Positions 1-7,424 of a stretch of 14,758 bases of DNA are shown piece by piece. This stretch comes from JAUIGE01 sp045106685. GTDB taxonomy: Bacteria; Bacteroidota; Bacteroidia; J057. How positions within the stretch are numbered: position 1 is the first letter of the stretch; the number at the start of each line of letters is the position of its first letter. A model generated the notes under the pieces. The model was not told where the DNA came from. It worked only from the letters and a program-made list of their open reading frames with translations, and searched no databases. Made by a program: the position numbers and the translations under genes. The stretch covers positions 1 through 14,758 of the forward strand of contig JBGCFB010000073.1 in NCBI GenBank assembly GCA_045106685.1, written 5' to 3'.

Positions 1-4
1 CTTT

Positions 5-111
5 CTTCGGCAGGCTCAGGACAAACTAAAGTCGAAAACGGTGGCTGAGCGTAGCCGAAGCCACCAAAATAGTGCCTTTGGCACTGTTCCCTTCGGCTAC
101 GCTCAGGGAAC
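5..111. repeat. Nested palindromic repeat cluster (REP-like)
   Basis: A perfect 16-bp inverted repeat, CTGAGCGTAGCCGAAG at 45-60 and its complement at 91-106, flanks a separate perfect hairpin (AGTGCC, loop TTT, GGCACT, 71-85). Each arm is itself capped by a short stem: GTGGCT/AGCCAC at 41-46/59-64 and GTTCCC/GGGAAC at 86-91/106-111. A diverged copy of the arm lies at 5-20. Repeats of this CTGAGCGTAG(C/T)CGAAG type are, to my knowledge, scattered through intergenic DNA of many Bacteroidota. The cluster lies downstream of the leftward pgk gene and could stabilise or end its transcript; that role is inference. Confidence 0.75.
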
Positions 112-131
112 GGCCTTCTTTAACATTCGTT

Positions 132-176
132 AGACAACTTCTATGCACTTTCTATTAAAAACAGGTTGTCTTTTTT
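132..176 (+). terminator. Possible rightward terminator beside the pgk stop
   Basis: AGACAAC (132-138) pairs with GTTGTCT (165-171), extended by one G-T pair, and the plus strand continues directly into a run of six T (171-176) that reaches the pgk stop codon. On the plus strand this resembles an intrinsic terminator for a gene lying left of the window. The loop is long (about 25 nt), which weakens the call. On the minus strand no T run follows the stem, so it is not a convincing pgk terminator. Confidence 0.3.
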
Positions 177-1362
177 AACTCTGCAAAGCAGCCACACCAG
201 GCAGTACTTTTCCTTCCAGGAACTCCAGAAGCGCACCACCTCCGGTAGAGACGTAAGAGACTTGATCTTCGAGGTCGAATTTTGCGATTGCAGCTGCGCT
301 ATCGCCTCCGCCGATAAGCGAGAAGGCGCCTTTTTTGGTGGCAGCTGCTACAGCGCGTGCTACAGCTTCGGTGCCTTTAGAAAACGTTTCCATTTCGAAT
401 ACACCCATAGGACCATTCCAAAGGATGGTTTTAGCATCCATGATGGTGTCGTAGAAATACTCAAATGTTTTAGGACCAATGTCGAGTCCCATCATATCGT
501 CTGGGAAATCTTCATTACGAACAACGTCTACTTTGCCACCTTCCCCAAATACATCCGATACAACAGAATCAACTGGAGTAAGGATAGTTGTGTTTTTTCG
601 CTTTCCGGTTTTGATCAAACTCGCCGCAGTATTGACATGCTCCAATTCAAGAAGTGACTTGCCAATGCGATAGCCTTTTGAACGAAGAAATGTAAACGCC
701 ATACCGCCGCCGATTAAGAAATAATCGACTGTATCCATCAGGTTTTCAATAATTTGAATCTTGTCGGAGACCTTAGCGCCACCCATAATCGCAACTACCG
801 GATGTTCTGCATGATCCAATACCTTCTGGGCATTGGCAACTTCTTGCTCCATCAAAAAGCCGGCATACTTGTCTTCAAAAAATTGCGCTACGGTGGATGT
901 ACTTGCATGCGCCCGGTGCGCCGCACCGAAGGCATCATTCACATAAAAATCCCCATGACGCGAAAGTTGCTCTGCAAAAACCTCGTCACCCTTTTTCTCT
1001 TGTGGGTAAAAACGAACGTTTTCTAAAAGAAGCACTTGGCCAGGTTTCAGATTTGAGCTCATCTCAAATGCTTCTTCACCGATGCAGTCATCAGCAAAAA
1101 GAACATCGCCCTTTACATGCTTGCGAACGGTTTCTAGTGTTTGGCGGAGGCTAAATTCAGCATTTACCACGCCTTTTGGACGACCAAAGTGCGCCATGAG
1201 TACAGCAGAGCCACCTTGCTCAAGGATATGGTTGATGCTTGGAGCCGCACCAGCGATACGTCGATCGTCGGTTACTTCTTTATTTTCGTTAAGCGGCACG
1301 TTGAAATCAACCCGAACGAGGGCGCGACGACCCTGAATGTTTGCTTGCTTGAGACTTTTCAT
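175..1362 (-). CDS. pgk: Phosphoglycerate kinase
   Basis: This cytosolic glycolytic enzyme transfers phosphate from 1,3-bisphosphoglycerate to ADP, reversibly in gluconeogenesis. At 395 residues it has the usual bacterial length and looks complete. Family motifs are in order: RVDFNVPL (17-24), the substrate-site HFGRPKG (58-64, a variant of the common HLGRPKG), DAFGAAHRAH (143-152), GGAKVSDK (194-201), GGGMAFTF (218-225), NGPMGVFE (316-323) and the nucleotide-site GGGDSAAA (351-358) followed by STGGGA. The ATG at 1360-1362 has no Shine-Dalgarno sequence, which is common in Bacteroidota, but it places RVDFNVPL at the expected distance from the N-terminus. The nearest upstream gene on the same strand ends 60 nt away, and a promoter-like element sits in that gap, so pgk is probably transcribed on its own or partly with the upstream gene. 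No gapA or other glycolytic gene is next to it. Confidence 0.98.
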   Translation of the reverse strand: MKSLKQANIQGRRALVRVDFNVPLNENKEVTDDRRIAGAAPSINHILEQGGSAVLMAHFGRPKGVVNAEFSLRQTLETVRKHVKGDVLFADDCIGEEAFEMSSNLKPGQVLLLENVRFYPQEKKGDEVFAEQLSRHGDFYVNDAFGAAHRAHASTSTVAQFFEDKYAGFLMEQEVANAQKVLDHAEHPVVAIMGGAKVSDKIQIIENLMDTVDYFLIGGGMAFTFLRSKGYRIGKSLLELEHVNTAASLIKTGKRKNTTILTPVDSVVSDVFGEGGKVDVVRNEDFPDDMMGLDIGPKTFEYFYDTIMDAKTILWNGPMGVFEMETFSKGTEAVARAVAAATKKGAFSLIGGGDSAAAIAKFDLEDQVSYVSTGGGALLEFLEGKVLPGVAALQS

Positions 1363-1388
1363 AGCACGTAGATGTGAATTGCGTTGTG

Positions 1389-1428
1389 AATTTGGTGCAA
1401 ATCAACATGCTATTAAGAAGAATCACAA
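1389..1428 (-). promoter_or_regulatory. Candidate pgk promoter with palindrome
   Basis: On the minus strand, TTG (1428-1426) and TGATTTG (1404-1398) are 21 nt apart, loosely matching the Bacteroidota -33 TTG / -7 TAnnTTTG pattern. That would give a leader of roughly 30 nt before the pgk ATG. The -7-like box starts a near-palindrome, ATTTG-CAC-CAAAT (1402-1390 in gene direction). A matching palindrome lies in the same register upstream of the gene at 14661. The -7 match is partial, so the call is tentative. Confidence 0.3.
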
Positions 1429-2043
1429 TCCATCCGACATATTTCTTGCAGGCCTGGGTTTGCCGTATGAAAGTCTCGTTTGGTGGAGTTCGAAATTGCG
1501 GAGCTCGATCTCATTTTCATTTTTAACATCTACCCAATCTATATCATGATCAATGAGCTCGACTAGTGAGGTAAACGCGGGCTTTCTACTTCCGTCGATA
1601 ACGATTTTCCATCTGGAATTAGGAAGGTTTCCCAAGTGTGGAGGATCACTCCAGGCAGCGCAGCCAAGATCCATGGCGAAGTCACGCGCAAATTGCAGCG
1701 TTAGCCAGGGGTCAAGCGGGCTTTCTGTCTTATGCATAGTGAGGCATAGTTCTACTTCCCAGGGAAGTAGCTCCGGTTGCATAACAAAACGTTCCGCTCT
1801 GAAGTTTGCCCAGCTGGCCACGATCTCCAATGTGGTAGCGTTATGTTCTTTAATTAGGGCGTGTGGTTCCATAAAGGAGGCAGCCACCTTCGGTAATTTA
1901 TTCCAATCAACCTTGCTCAGGTAAATGAAAATCTGCGATCCTTTTAGTTCTACATTCATATCCGACTTCCTCAATGGTAATGTATAAGACTTTGTAAGCG
2001 GCTGGATTTGTGTTAATTTGCCGACTTCTACAGCGTATAACAT
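1423..2043 (-). CDS. Uncharacterised soluble protein, up to 206 residues
   Basis: I do not recognise this family. The protein has no signal peptide, membrane segment or obvious catalytic motif. It contains seven tryptophans spread along its length (for example DWNK, PWEVE, PWLT, DWVD) and mixed strand/helix character, consistent with a small globular cytosolic protein. The start is uncertain. ATG at 2041-2043 gives 206 residues and leaves only 37 nt to the divergent gene. Met29 (ATG 1957-1959) gives 178 residues and has a good Shine-Dalgarno match, AGGAAG, 6 nt before it. The shorter start would also free the neighbour's promoter-like element at 1991-2020 from overlapping coding sequence. The gene lies 60 nt upstream of pgk in the same direction, so cotranscription is possible, but a functional link to glycolysis is not shown. 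Confidence 0.7.
   Translation of the reverse strand: MLYAVEVGKLTQIQPLTKSYTLPLRKSDMNVELKGSQIFIYLSKVDWNKLPKVAASFMEPHALIKEHNATTLEIVASWANFRAERFVMQPELLPWEVELCLTMHKTESPLDPWLTLQFARDFAMDLGCAAWSDPPHLGNLPNSRWKIVIDGSRKPAFTSLVELIDHDIDWVDVKNENEIELRNFELHQTRLSYGKPRPARNMSDGL
1966..1971 (-). promoter_or_regulatory. Shine-Dalgarno-like AGGAAG before Met29
   Basis: On the minus strand AGGAAG is followed by 6 nt and then the internal ATG at 1957-1959. This is one of the few good Shine-Dalgarno matches in the window and favours the 178-residue form of the uncharacterised protein. Bacteroidota genes generally rely little on this signal, so it does not settle the start. Confidence 0.4.
1991..2020 (+). promoter_or_regulatory. 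Candidate promoter of the 2081 T9SS gene
   Basis: TTTG (1991-1994), a 19-nt spacer and TAATTTG (2014-2020) resemble the -33/-7 elements of Bacteroidota promoters, with the -7 box one base shorter than the usual TAnnTTTG. The same TTTG-N19-TAATTTG arrangement appears before the gene at 14661. The predicted leader is about 50 nt. The element lies inside the 5' end of the divergent ORF if that ORF starts at 2043. Confidence 0.45.
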
Positions 2044-2080
2044 ACTTTCTTAATCATTGTTTTAACCTTAACAAGCAAAC

Positions 2081-4051
2081 ATGAAGAAGCTTTCCATTCT
2101 ATTGGCCCTTATGGCGGTAACAGTAGGCCTTATGGCTCAGTTGCCAGCAACTGTTGGTCCCGACACATACGGTTACTCCGGTGAGTCATTTGACGATACC
2201 GATTCACGGTATACTTTTATTGACATTACACAGATTGGTACACAGGTGACTGGCCTTTCTGATGACAACTTTGTAGGTCCATTCAACCTTGGTTTTGATT
2301 TCCAATTCTACTGGTTGGGTCGTGATCGAATTTTCATTGGTTCTAATGGCTACCTTGCTTTTGAGCGTGGCTATAACGTGGCCTCTCAAGCAGGAGGTTT
2401 TCCTGTAACGCCTAATGCTGCTGACCAGAAAAACGAGATGATTGCAGCATTTCTTTCTGACCTTTCATTCTCTACTCCTGCTGGTTCTGCACCTAACCCT
2501 GCTACATGTTATTTCTACACAAATAACACCGACCTTGCAGTTGTGAGTTTTATCGATGTGCCTTTCTGGGTAACAGCTGCTGAAGACCCGAATCAGTATG
2601 CAGGTGCAACTACCTTCCAGATTCAAATGCGCAAGAACGATTCTTCTATTACCATTCTATATGATAAGCAGGAAGGACGTTACTCAAATAACTATGACCC
2701 TCAGACTCCTAATCCTGATCCTGCTCCGCTTGTGATCGGTATTGAAAATGTTTCAGGTACTTTCGGTCTAGGGCTTTCAGACGTATTCCCAACAGCTAAG
2801 ACAGGTATCCAATTCAATGCTCCTTCTGTAGCTGGAATTACTATTCCTGATGTAGAAGTAAATGACATCCAGAATGACGAGTCAGCAGGATTCTTCCTTC
2901 CTATCAATGGAGCTGACTTCTACGTAGGCGGTACTTTGTTTAATGTTGGTAATGCTGACATCAAGAACAAAGTTACTATAGACGCTCGTGTAGACCAGGG
3001 ACCAAACATCCTGTATGTCAGCGACGTGGAGTTTGACTCACTGAACCAAGCTACTAATGAGCCTTTTTTCTTCCCATCTCCACTTATTCTTACTTCTCCT
3101 GGTGCTTATGAGTTCCAGGTTGATGTAACAAATAACGAAGATGTTAATCCTACGAACGATGAAAAGATCATTGAGATTAATGCGCTTGATACTGCAGGCG
3201 GAAGATCTGTATTTGATTATACACAAATCGTAGATCGCGAAGGTGTAGATGCTCAGGCGCTATGGACTGGTGGAATGGGACAAAGTGGTGTAGGTGTATA
3301 CATCGAGCCATTTGGTTACCCTACTACTTTTGATGCTGCTGAAGTATTCGTATTCCCTAACCCATTTATTGATGTAAATGGTAATCCTACAAACAACGAC
3401 CTGACTCCTGATGGTGATATCCGTATCACGGTACACCAGAGTGATCCAGCAGGTGGCATTCCAGGAAACCTTCTTCTTCTTGATACAACCATTGCTGCTG
3501 CTGACCTCGACATTGAAGGGCCTCTTGGCACAGGTGGTGGTACACTTCTTGGCGATTGGAACCGTGTTGATTTCCCTAGTCCTGTTACTGTTAATTCAGG
3601 TGGACTTTATGTTGCTTGGTACCACTACAATGACTCTGTTATTCTAGGTGGAGAAACACTTGCACCTATCAGCCGTCGCTGCTATGAGATTCTTGACGGA
3701 GTTTGGGCACCTCACCGTAGCCGTAATACTGAAGATTTCGGTATCCGCCTGCTTGGTGATGTTTCAAATGTTCTTATCTCTGGTGTAGAAGAGCCAAAGG
3801 AGCTAACCACATTTGACGTTTATCCTAACCCAGCTGAAGGAATCGTAAATCTTGATCTTACATTCAGCAACCCTACTTCTACTACTATCCGTGTGATTAA
3901 CATGGCTGGTATGAAAGTACACTATTCAGCACATCCTGCTGCAACAGTTGTGAATGAGACCATTGATCTGCGTCATGCAGCTAAGGGTATCTACTTCCTA
4001 CAGGTAGAAACTCCTAGTGGTATCCAGACTAAGAAAATCGCGATTAAGTAA
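2081..4051 (+). CDS. Secreted T9SS cargo protein with sorting domain, probably highly expressed
   Basis: A 656-residue extracellular or surface protein. Residues 1-20 form a signal peptide (MKKL, hydrophobic core, cleavage after LMAQ). Residues about 25-250 form a beta-rich domain with a FIGSNGYLAF motif (85-94) like those in secreted adhesin-type proteins. Residues about 255-370 resemble a CARDB-type Ig-like domain, and a further beta-sandwich-like region follows to about 565. The end, from about residue 575, is a type A T9SS sorting domain: VYPNPAEG, then a KGIYFLQV strand and the terminal KKIAIK. This sends the protein through the type IX system after Sec export. No catalytic motif is visible, so the role may be structural or adhesive. 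Codon choice differs from neighbours: proline is almost always CCT and T-ending GCT, GGT and ACT dominate, as in highly expressed genes. A strong terminator follows 17 nt after the stop. Confidence 0.88.
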   Translation: MKKLSILLALMAVTVGLMAQLPATVGPDTYGYSGESFDDTDSRYTFIDITQIGTQVTGLSDDNFVGPFNLGFDFQFYWLGRDRIFIGSNGYLAFERGYNVASQAGGFPVTPNAADQKNEMIAAFLSDLSFSTPAGSAPNPATCYFYTNNTDLAVVSFIDVPFWVTAAEDPNQYAGATTFQIQMRKNDSSITILYDKQEGRYSNNYDPQTPNPDPAPLVIGIENVSGTFGLGLSDVFPTAKTGIQFNAPSVAGITIPDVEVNDIQNDESAGFFLPINGADFYVGGTLFNVGNADIKNKVTIDARVDQGPNILYVSDVEFDSLNQATNEPFFFPSPLILTSPGAYEFQVDVTNNEDVNPTNDEKIIEINALDTAGGRSVFDYTQIVDREGVDAQALWTGGMGQSGVGVYIEPFGYPTTFDAAEVFVFPNPFIDVNGNPTNNDLTPDGDIRITVHQSDPAGGIPGNLLLLDTTIAAADLDIEGPLGTGGGTLLGDWNRVDFPSPVTVNSGGLYVAWYHYNDSVILGGETLAPISRRCYEILDGVWAPHRSRNTEDFGIRLLGDVSNVLISGVEEPKELTTFDVYPNPAEGIVNLDLTFSNPTSTTIRVINMAGMKVHYSAHPAATVVNETIDLRHAAKGIYFLQVETPSGIQTKKIAIK

Positions 4052-4068
4052 TTGCTGATTTTTTAATA

Positions 4069-4103
4069 AAAAAAGCCTGCCAGTTTTACTGGCAGGCTTT
4101 TTT
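4069..4103. terminator. Bidirectional intrinsic terminator
   Basis: GCCTGCCAGT (4075-4084) pairs perfectly with ACTGGCAGGC (4088-4097) around a TTT loop. The stem is flanked by A6 on the left and T6 on the right, which extend it to 16 bp and give a T run on either strand. It lies between two convergent genes, ending 2081-4051 from the left and 4124-5389 from the right. Confidence 0.95.
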
Positions 4104-4123
4104 GTTTTTGATAACAAGTCTGG

Positions 4124-5389
4124 TTACACTTTTTCTTCTTTTGGTGCCCAAAAGGTTTTCTCATAAAAACGCAAAAGCTTTGCTCCAATAGCGTCTGTGT
4201 CGAATTTCTCACGAACAAGTTCATGCGCTTGTTTTCCGATGGTCTCTGCCATTCTGGGCTTTTCTAGCAGTGTGCCGATACATTGGATAAATTCGGCGGC
4301 ATTATCTGCCAGCATGAGATGTTCTCCATGTTTTACAGGAATACCCTCAGCTGCGATACGACTAGCCACGATGGGTTTTGCCAGCGCCATTCCTTCAATA
4401 ATTTTTACCCGCATGCCGCCACCTGAGAATAGCGGAGAGATGAGTATTCCATGATTCTGCATGAAATCATATGCATCATCGACTTCTCCATGAACGATCA
4501 CATCGGGTTTGCTATAATTAGCAAACCATGGGTCCATGTTGCGGCCTGCGAGGTGAAATCGCAAGTCCGGATATTGAGACTTTAATTTTGGCCAAACCCT
4601 TTTCAGAAACCACTTCATCGCTTCCATATTCGGCATCCAGTCCAGCGCTCCGATATAGCATATTTCCTGTGCAAACTCGGAAGAAGGAATATAAGGAGTA
4701 GCTGTAGGAAGGTGTGAAAAATCAGCACCTGCTGGACATACCTGGATCGGTACGGAAGCTCCCATCTTTTTAAATTGGGAGGCATCGCGTTTCGTAATCG
4801 GCACGATCGCATCATAGCTTCCCTCGCCTGTGTGGTGGTGTTCGTATTCTTTTATTCGGTTGGCAGTTTCTTTTAAATAGGCATATTTAAAGTTCGAGCG
4901 GCCATTCTTGGCTTCCTCTGCCTGTCGTTCCCAAAGCTCATGTTCAATATTATGCGCCCTTAAAACGACTGGAGTAGCTGGAGCATATTGTTTGATGAGT
5001 GAGACGTATTCAGTAAGATAAAGACCCTCCAGCTGAATAAGATCAAAATGCTCACGACGCAAAATACCTTCTAATTGTTGCCGAAATTCCTTGGAATTAA
5101 ATCGCCATACATGGTAAGGCTTGGAAGAAAAAAGAAGGTTTGCGAGCGCTGGTACAATCTTGATTTTGATATCAACGTCAACCGCATAATAGGTGGCGAG
5201 GGACTTGATGTCTTCAGGTAATGTACTGAGGTTCACGTAGTGCTTGAACGTATTCATTCCAAGCACGCTTACGGAACAATCAAGGTGCGCAAATGCCTTT
5301 ACAAGGCTCATCACAGCAATAGTTCCCCCGTCGTTAGCCGGATAAGGAAACTTATTACAAATGAACAATATACGTGGCTTTTGACTCAT
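4124..5389 (-). CDS. GT4-family glycosyltransferase
   Basis: A 421-residue cytosolic glycosyltransferase of GT-B fold, family 4, predicted to transfer a sugar from a nucleotide donor to a glycan or lipid acceptor. The N-terminal acceptor half starts ILFICNKFPYPANDGG (7-22), a loop seen in enzymes of exopolysaccharide and envelope-glycan pathways. The C-terminal donor half has IGALDWMPNMEAMKWF (246-261) and the donor-site signature SGGGMRVKIIEGMALAKPIV (322-341), with Lys329 and Glu332 in the expected positions. There is no membrane segment or signal peptide. The ATG at 5387-5389 lies only 3 nt after the stop of the upstream propeller/OmpA gene, so the two are almost certainly cotranscribed and possibly translationally coupled. 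The acceptor cannot be told from sequence. The layout also recalls the sugar transferases associated with PEP-CTERM/exosortase loci, but no such genes are here. Confidence 0.92.
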   Translation of the reverse strand: MSQKPRILFICNKFPYPANDGGTIAVMSLVKAFAHLDCSVSVLGMNTFKHYVNLSTLPEDIKSLATYYAVDVDIKIKIVPALANLLFSSKPYHVWRFNSKEFRQQLEGILRREHFDLIQLEGLYLTEYVSLIKQYAPATPVVLRAHNIEHELWERQAEEAKNGRSNFKYAYLKETANRIKEYEHHHTGEGSYDAIVPITKRDASQFKKMGASVPIQVCPAGADFSHLPTATPYIPSSEFAQEICYIGALDWMPNMEAMKWFLKRVWPKLKSQYPDLRFHLAGRNMDPWFANYSKPDVIVHGEVDDAYDFMQNHGILISPLFSGGGMRVKIIEGMALAKPIVASRIAAEGIPVKHGEHLMLADNAAEFIQCIGTLLEKPRMAETIGKQAHELVREKFDTDAIGAKLLRFYEKTFWAPKEEKV

Positions 5390-5392
5390 GGA

Positions 5393-7372
5393 TTAAAGCG
5401 CAGTAATGGTGAATTCTACCCGACGGTTTCGCCTTCGCCCTGCGGATGTCCTGTTTGAAGCTACAGGTTTACTCATTCCGAATCCCTTTATTTTGAGACG
5501 AAATGGAGCAATCCCCTTTTTTTCAAGATACTTTTTTACTGCATTTGCCCGGTTTTCAGAAAGCTCTACCTTTCTTAAGCGGTTGCCTGAAGCATCTGTA
5601 TGACCTGAAATGAGAATCTGAACCTTATCGTTGAGCTTGAGAAATTTAATCACACGCTCTAGCTCTGCCCTGGATGCAGGCAGTAGTTCCCAGCGACCAG
5701 GATCAAAGTAGATTTTATCGAGAATAAGGGTGTTTCCTACCTTGATAGGGTCGAGTTTGATTGTCCTTTTGATACTAGTTTTGGTAATGATTGTATCCAT
5801 AAACAAGTCTTCCCCATAGAACATGTATCCTTTGGCGAGAACGTTAATAGAAGTCAATCCATATGCAGGTAGGAGCATGGCAAACCTTCCACTCTCAGCG
5901 TCACTTTCACTGTAGCCAAGCGAGTCAAGCGTAATATTATCAGTAAGTGTAATGCCTGCATTTACGGCACTTTTTTCTTCATTGTCAATGACTGTTCCCA
6001 GTAGCGCAGGCGGCGTCACATATGCTTTTACATTTCTAGATACTGGATCACTAAAATTGGTGAGCCACCAATCAAACCCTCCTGCATGGCGGGGGAGTGG
6101 TGTACGGATAGTGTCGGATTGGCCTGGAATAATTTCACCAGGACCGACTTGCTGCATATATCCCAAGCCAAGAAAACCTCCACGTGGAGTTTCGGTTATT
6201 GAAGCTAATCCATCTTGGCCGGTGTAGCCAAAATTTCGGATCCATTGCTTATTTCCAAAGAGGTCTAGTTTAATAACATAGCCATCATAGTAGCCCATGT
6301 TTAAGCGGAAATCACCATTAAATGATTGCGTGGTACCGCAAATAACGACTCCTCCGTCAGCAGTTGCTTGAATATCAGTAACTCCATCGGCTCTTGTGCC
6401 TCCAAATGTTGTACTTTGGAGTAACTGCCCGGCAGGGCTTACCTTGATTATCCAGGCATCTCCACGACCTTTTTGTGCTGGAATGATGCCACCTGGGGGA
6501 GAGAATGATGTTCCCGCAAAAATAAGGTCGCCCTGCTTGTCGACGCAACCTCCGTGTATTGACTCATTTAGTTTGCCGCCATAAGTCTTTTGCCAAACGA
6601 TTCTTCCATATTCATCCAGTCCCAGTAGCCAAAGGTCATCTGCACCAATCTTATTCTTGACCTGGCCATTTGTAGAATTTGAAATTAAGGCTGCAACAAA
6701 GGAATAGGGGCCCGTTTGTAGAATGCTGGAAACATGTTCATTTCGGGTTCCTCCGTAACGATTCTTCCAAATAATGCGACCGTCGTAGCCGATTTTTGCG
6801 ATCCAGCCATCAAGCCCACCGTAGGGCTTTCCATCCATTTTGCCATTATAGCTCCCGCTTTCGCCTCCTATCAAAAGCCCTTCCCCTGGCATTTCTACAA
6901 TGGATATTCCACGGTCATTGCCGCTTCCACCGTAGGTTTTACTCCACTTGATCTTGCCTTGGGGATTGAGCATAACTACCCACATGTCAGTTCCGCCATA
7001 TCCGTACTGTATATCTCCGTCCTTGGAATTTGTCGTGCCAATAAATACTAAGTCGCCAGTTGACAGCTTCAGTAATTGACTTATAGATTCCTCCCCGCTT
7101 CCCCCAATTACCTTGCGCCAGAACGTGAATCCTTGTGTGGCATAGCGACTGATCACGACGTCATTCATCGTGCCGTGAAGCCCTCGTCCCAAGCCGTCAT
7201 TGCTGGCAGATTCGCCTGCCATCACAATAGTGCCGTCATCTAAAAGAAGAACTTCCCGGCCAAAGTCGTTATTTTTTCCACCATATAGATGTTGCCAAAA
7301 AGTAACTTGAGAGGAGAGGGCATAAGGAGTGAGGAGGAGAATAGCACAACAAAGGTTACGAACAAGATGCAT
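5393..7372 (-). CDS. OmpA-family protein with seven-repeat beta-propeller
   Basis: A 659-residue envelope protein. Residues 1-21 are a signal peptide (MHLVRN, hydrophobic core, ALSS). Residues 26-440 hold seven repeats opening with a W-x3-(Y/F)GG-like motif, at W26, W85, W143, W202, W260, a degenerate copy near 319, and W377. They are spaced 58-59 residues apart and each later carries a D-x-W-(I/V/L) strand, consistent with a seven-bladed propeller. Residues about 455-530 resemble a carboxypeptidase-regulatory-like beta-sandwich. Residues about 550-659 are an OmpA C-terminal peptidoglycan-binding domain, with GHTDASG (590-596), SENRA (605-609) and NRRVEF (649-654). The protein probably anchors to peptidoglycan with the propeller in the periplasm or at the surface. 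An in-frame extension to 7510 overlaps the transporter gene upstream and lacks a signal peptide, so ATG 7370-7372 was chosen. The transporter gene ends 52 nt upstream. Confidence 0.9.
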   Translation of the reverse strand: MHLVRNLCCAILLLTPYALSSQVTFWQHLYGGKNNDFGREVLLLDDGTIVMAGESASNDGLGRGLHGTMNDVVISRYATQGFTFWRKVIGGSGEESISQLLKLSTGDLVFIGTTNSKDGDIQYGYGGTDMWVVMLNPQGKIKWSKTYGGSGNDRGISIVEMPGEGLLIGGESGSYNGKMDGKPYGGLDGWIAKIGYDGRIIWKNRYGGTRNEHVSSILQTGPYSFVAALISNSTNGQVKNKIGADDLWLLGLDEYGRIVWQKTYGGKLNESIHGGCVDKQGDLIFAGTSFSPPGGIIPAQKGRGDAWIIKVSPAGQLLQSTTFGGTRADGVTDIQATADGGVVICGTTQSFNGDFRLNMGYYDGYVIKLDLFGNKQWIRNFGYTGQDGLASITETPRGGFLGLGYMQQVGPGEIIPGQSDTIRTPLPRHAGGFDWWLTNFSDPVSRNVKAYVTPPALLGTVIDNEEKSAVNAGITLTDNITLDSLGYSESDAESGRFAMLLPAYGLTSINVLAKGYMFYGEDLFMDTIITKTSIKRTIKLDPIKVGNTLILDKIYFDPGRWELLPASRAELERVIKFLKLNDKVQILISGHTDASGNRLRKVELSENRANAVKKYLEKKGIAPFRLKIKGFGMSKPVASNRTSAGRRRNRRVEFTITAL

Positions 7373-7424
7373 AGAGCAAGATTTCTTTTTTTGTGGGGTA
7401 AAAATACACTTTTTTGATTCTATC

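Noticed and set aside
166..657. 163-codon open frame on the plus strand
   Set aside because: It lies antisense within pgk, whose identity is certain, and its translation has no recognisable domain.
5952..7051. Several open frames of 62-105 codons antisense to the propeller/OmpA gene
   Set aside because: They are shadow frames of a repeat-rich coding gene, with no independent start signal or protein features.
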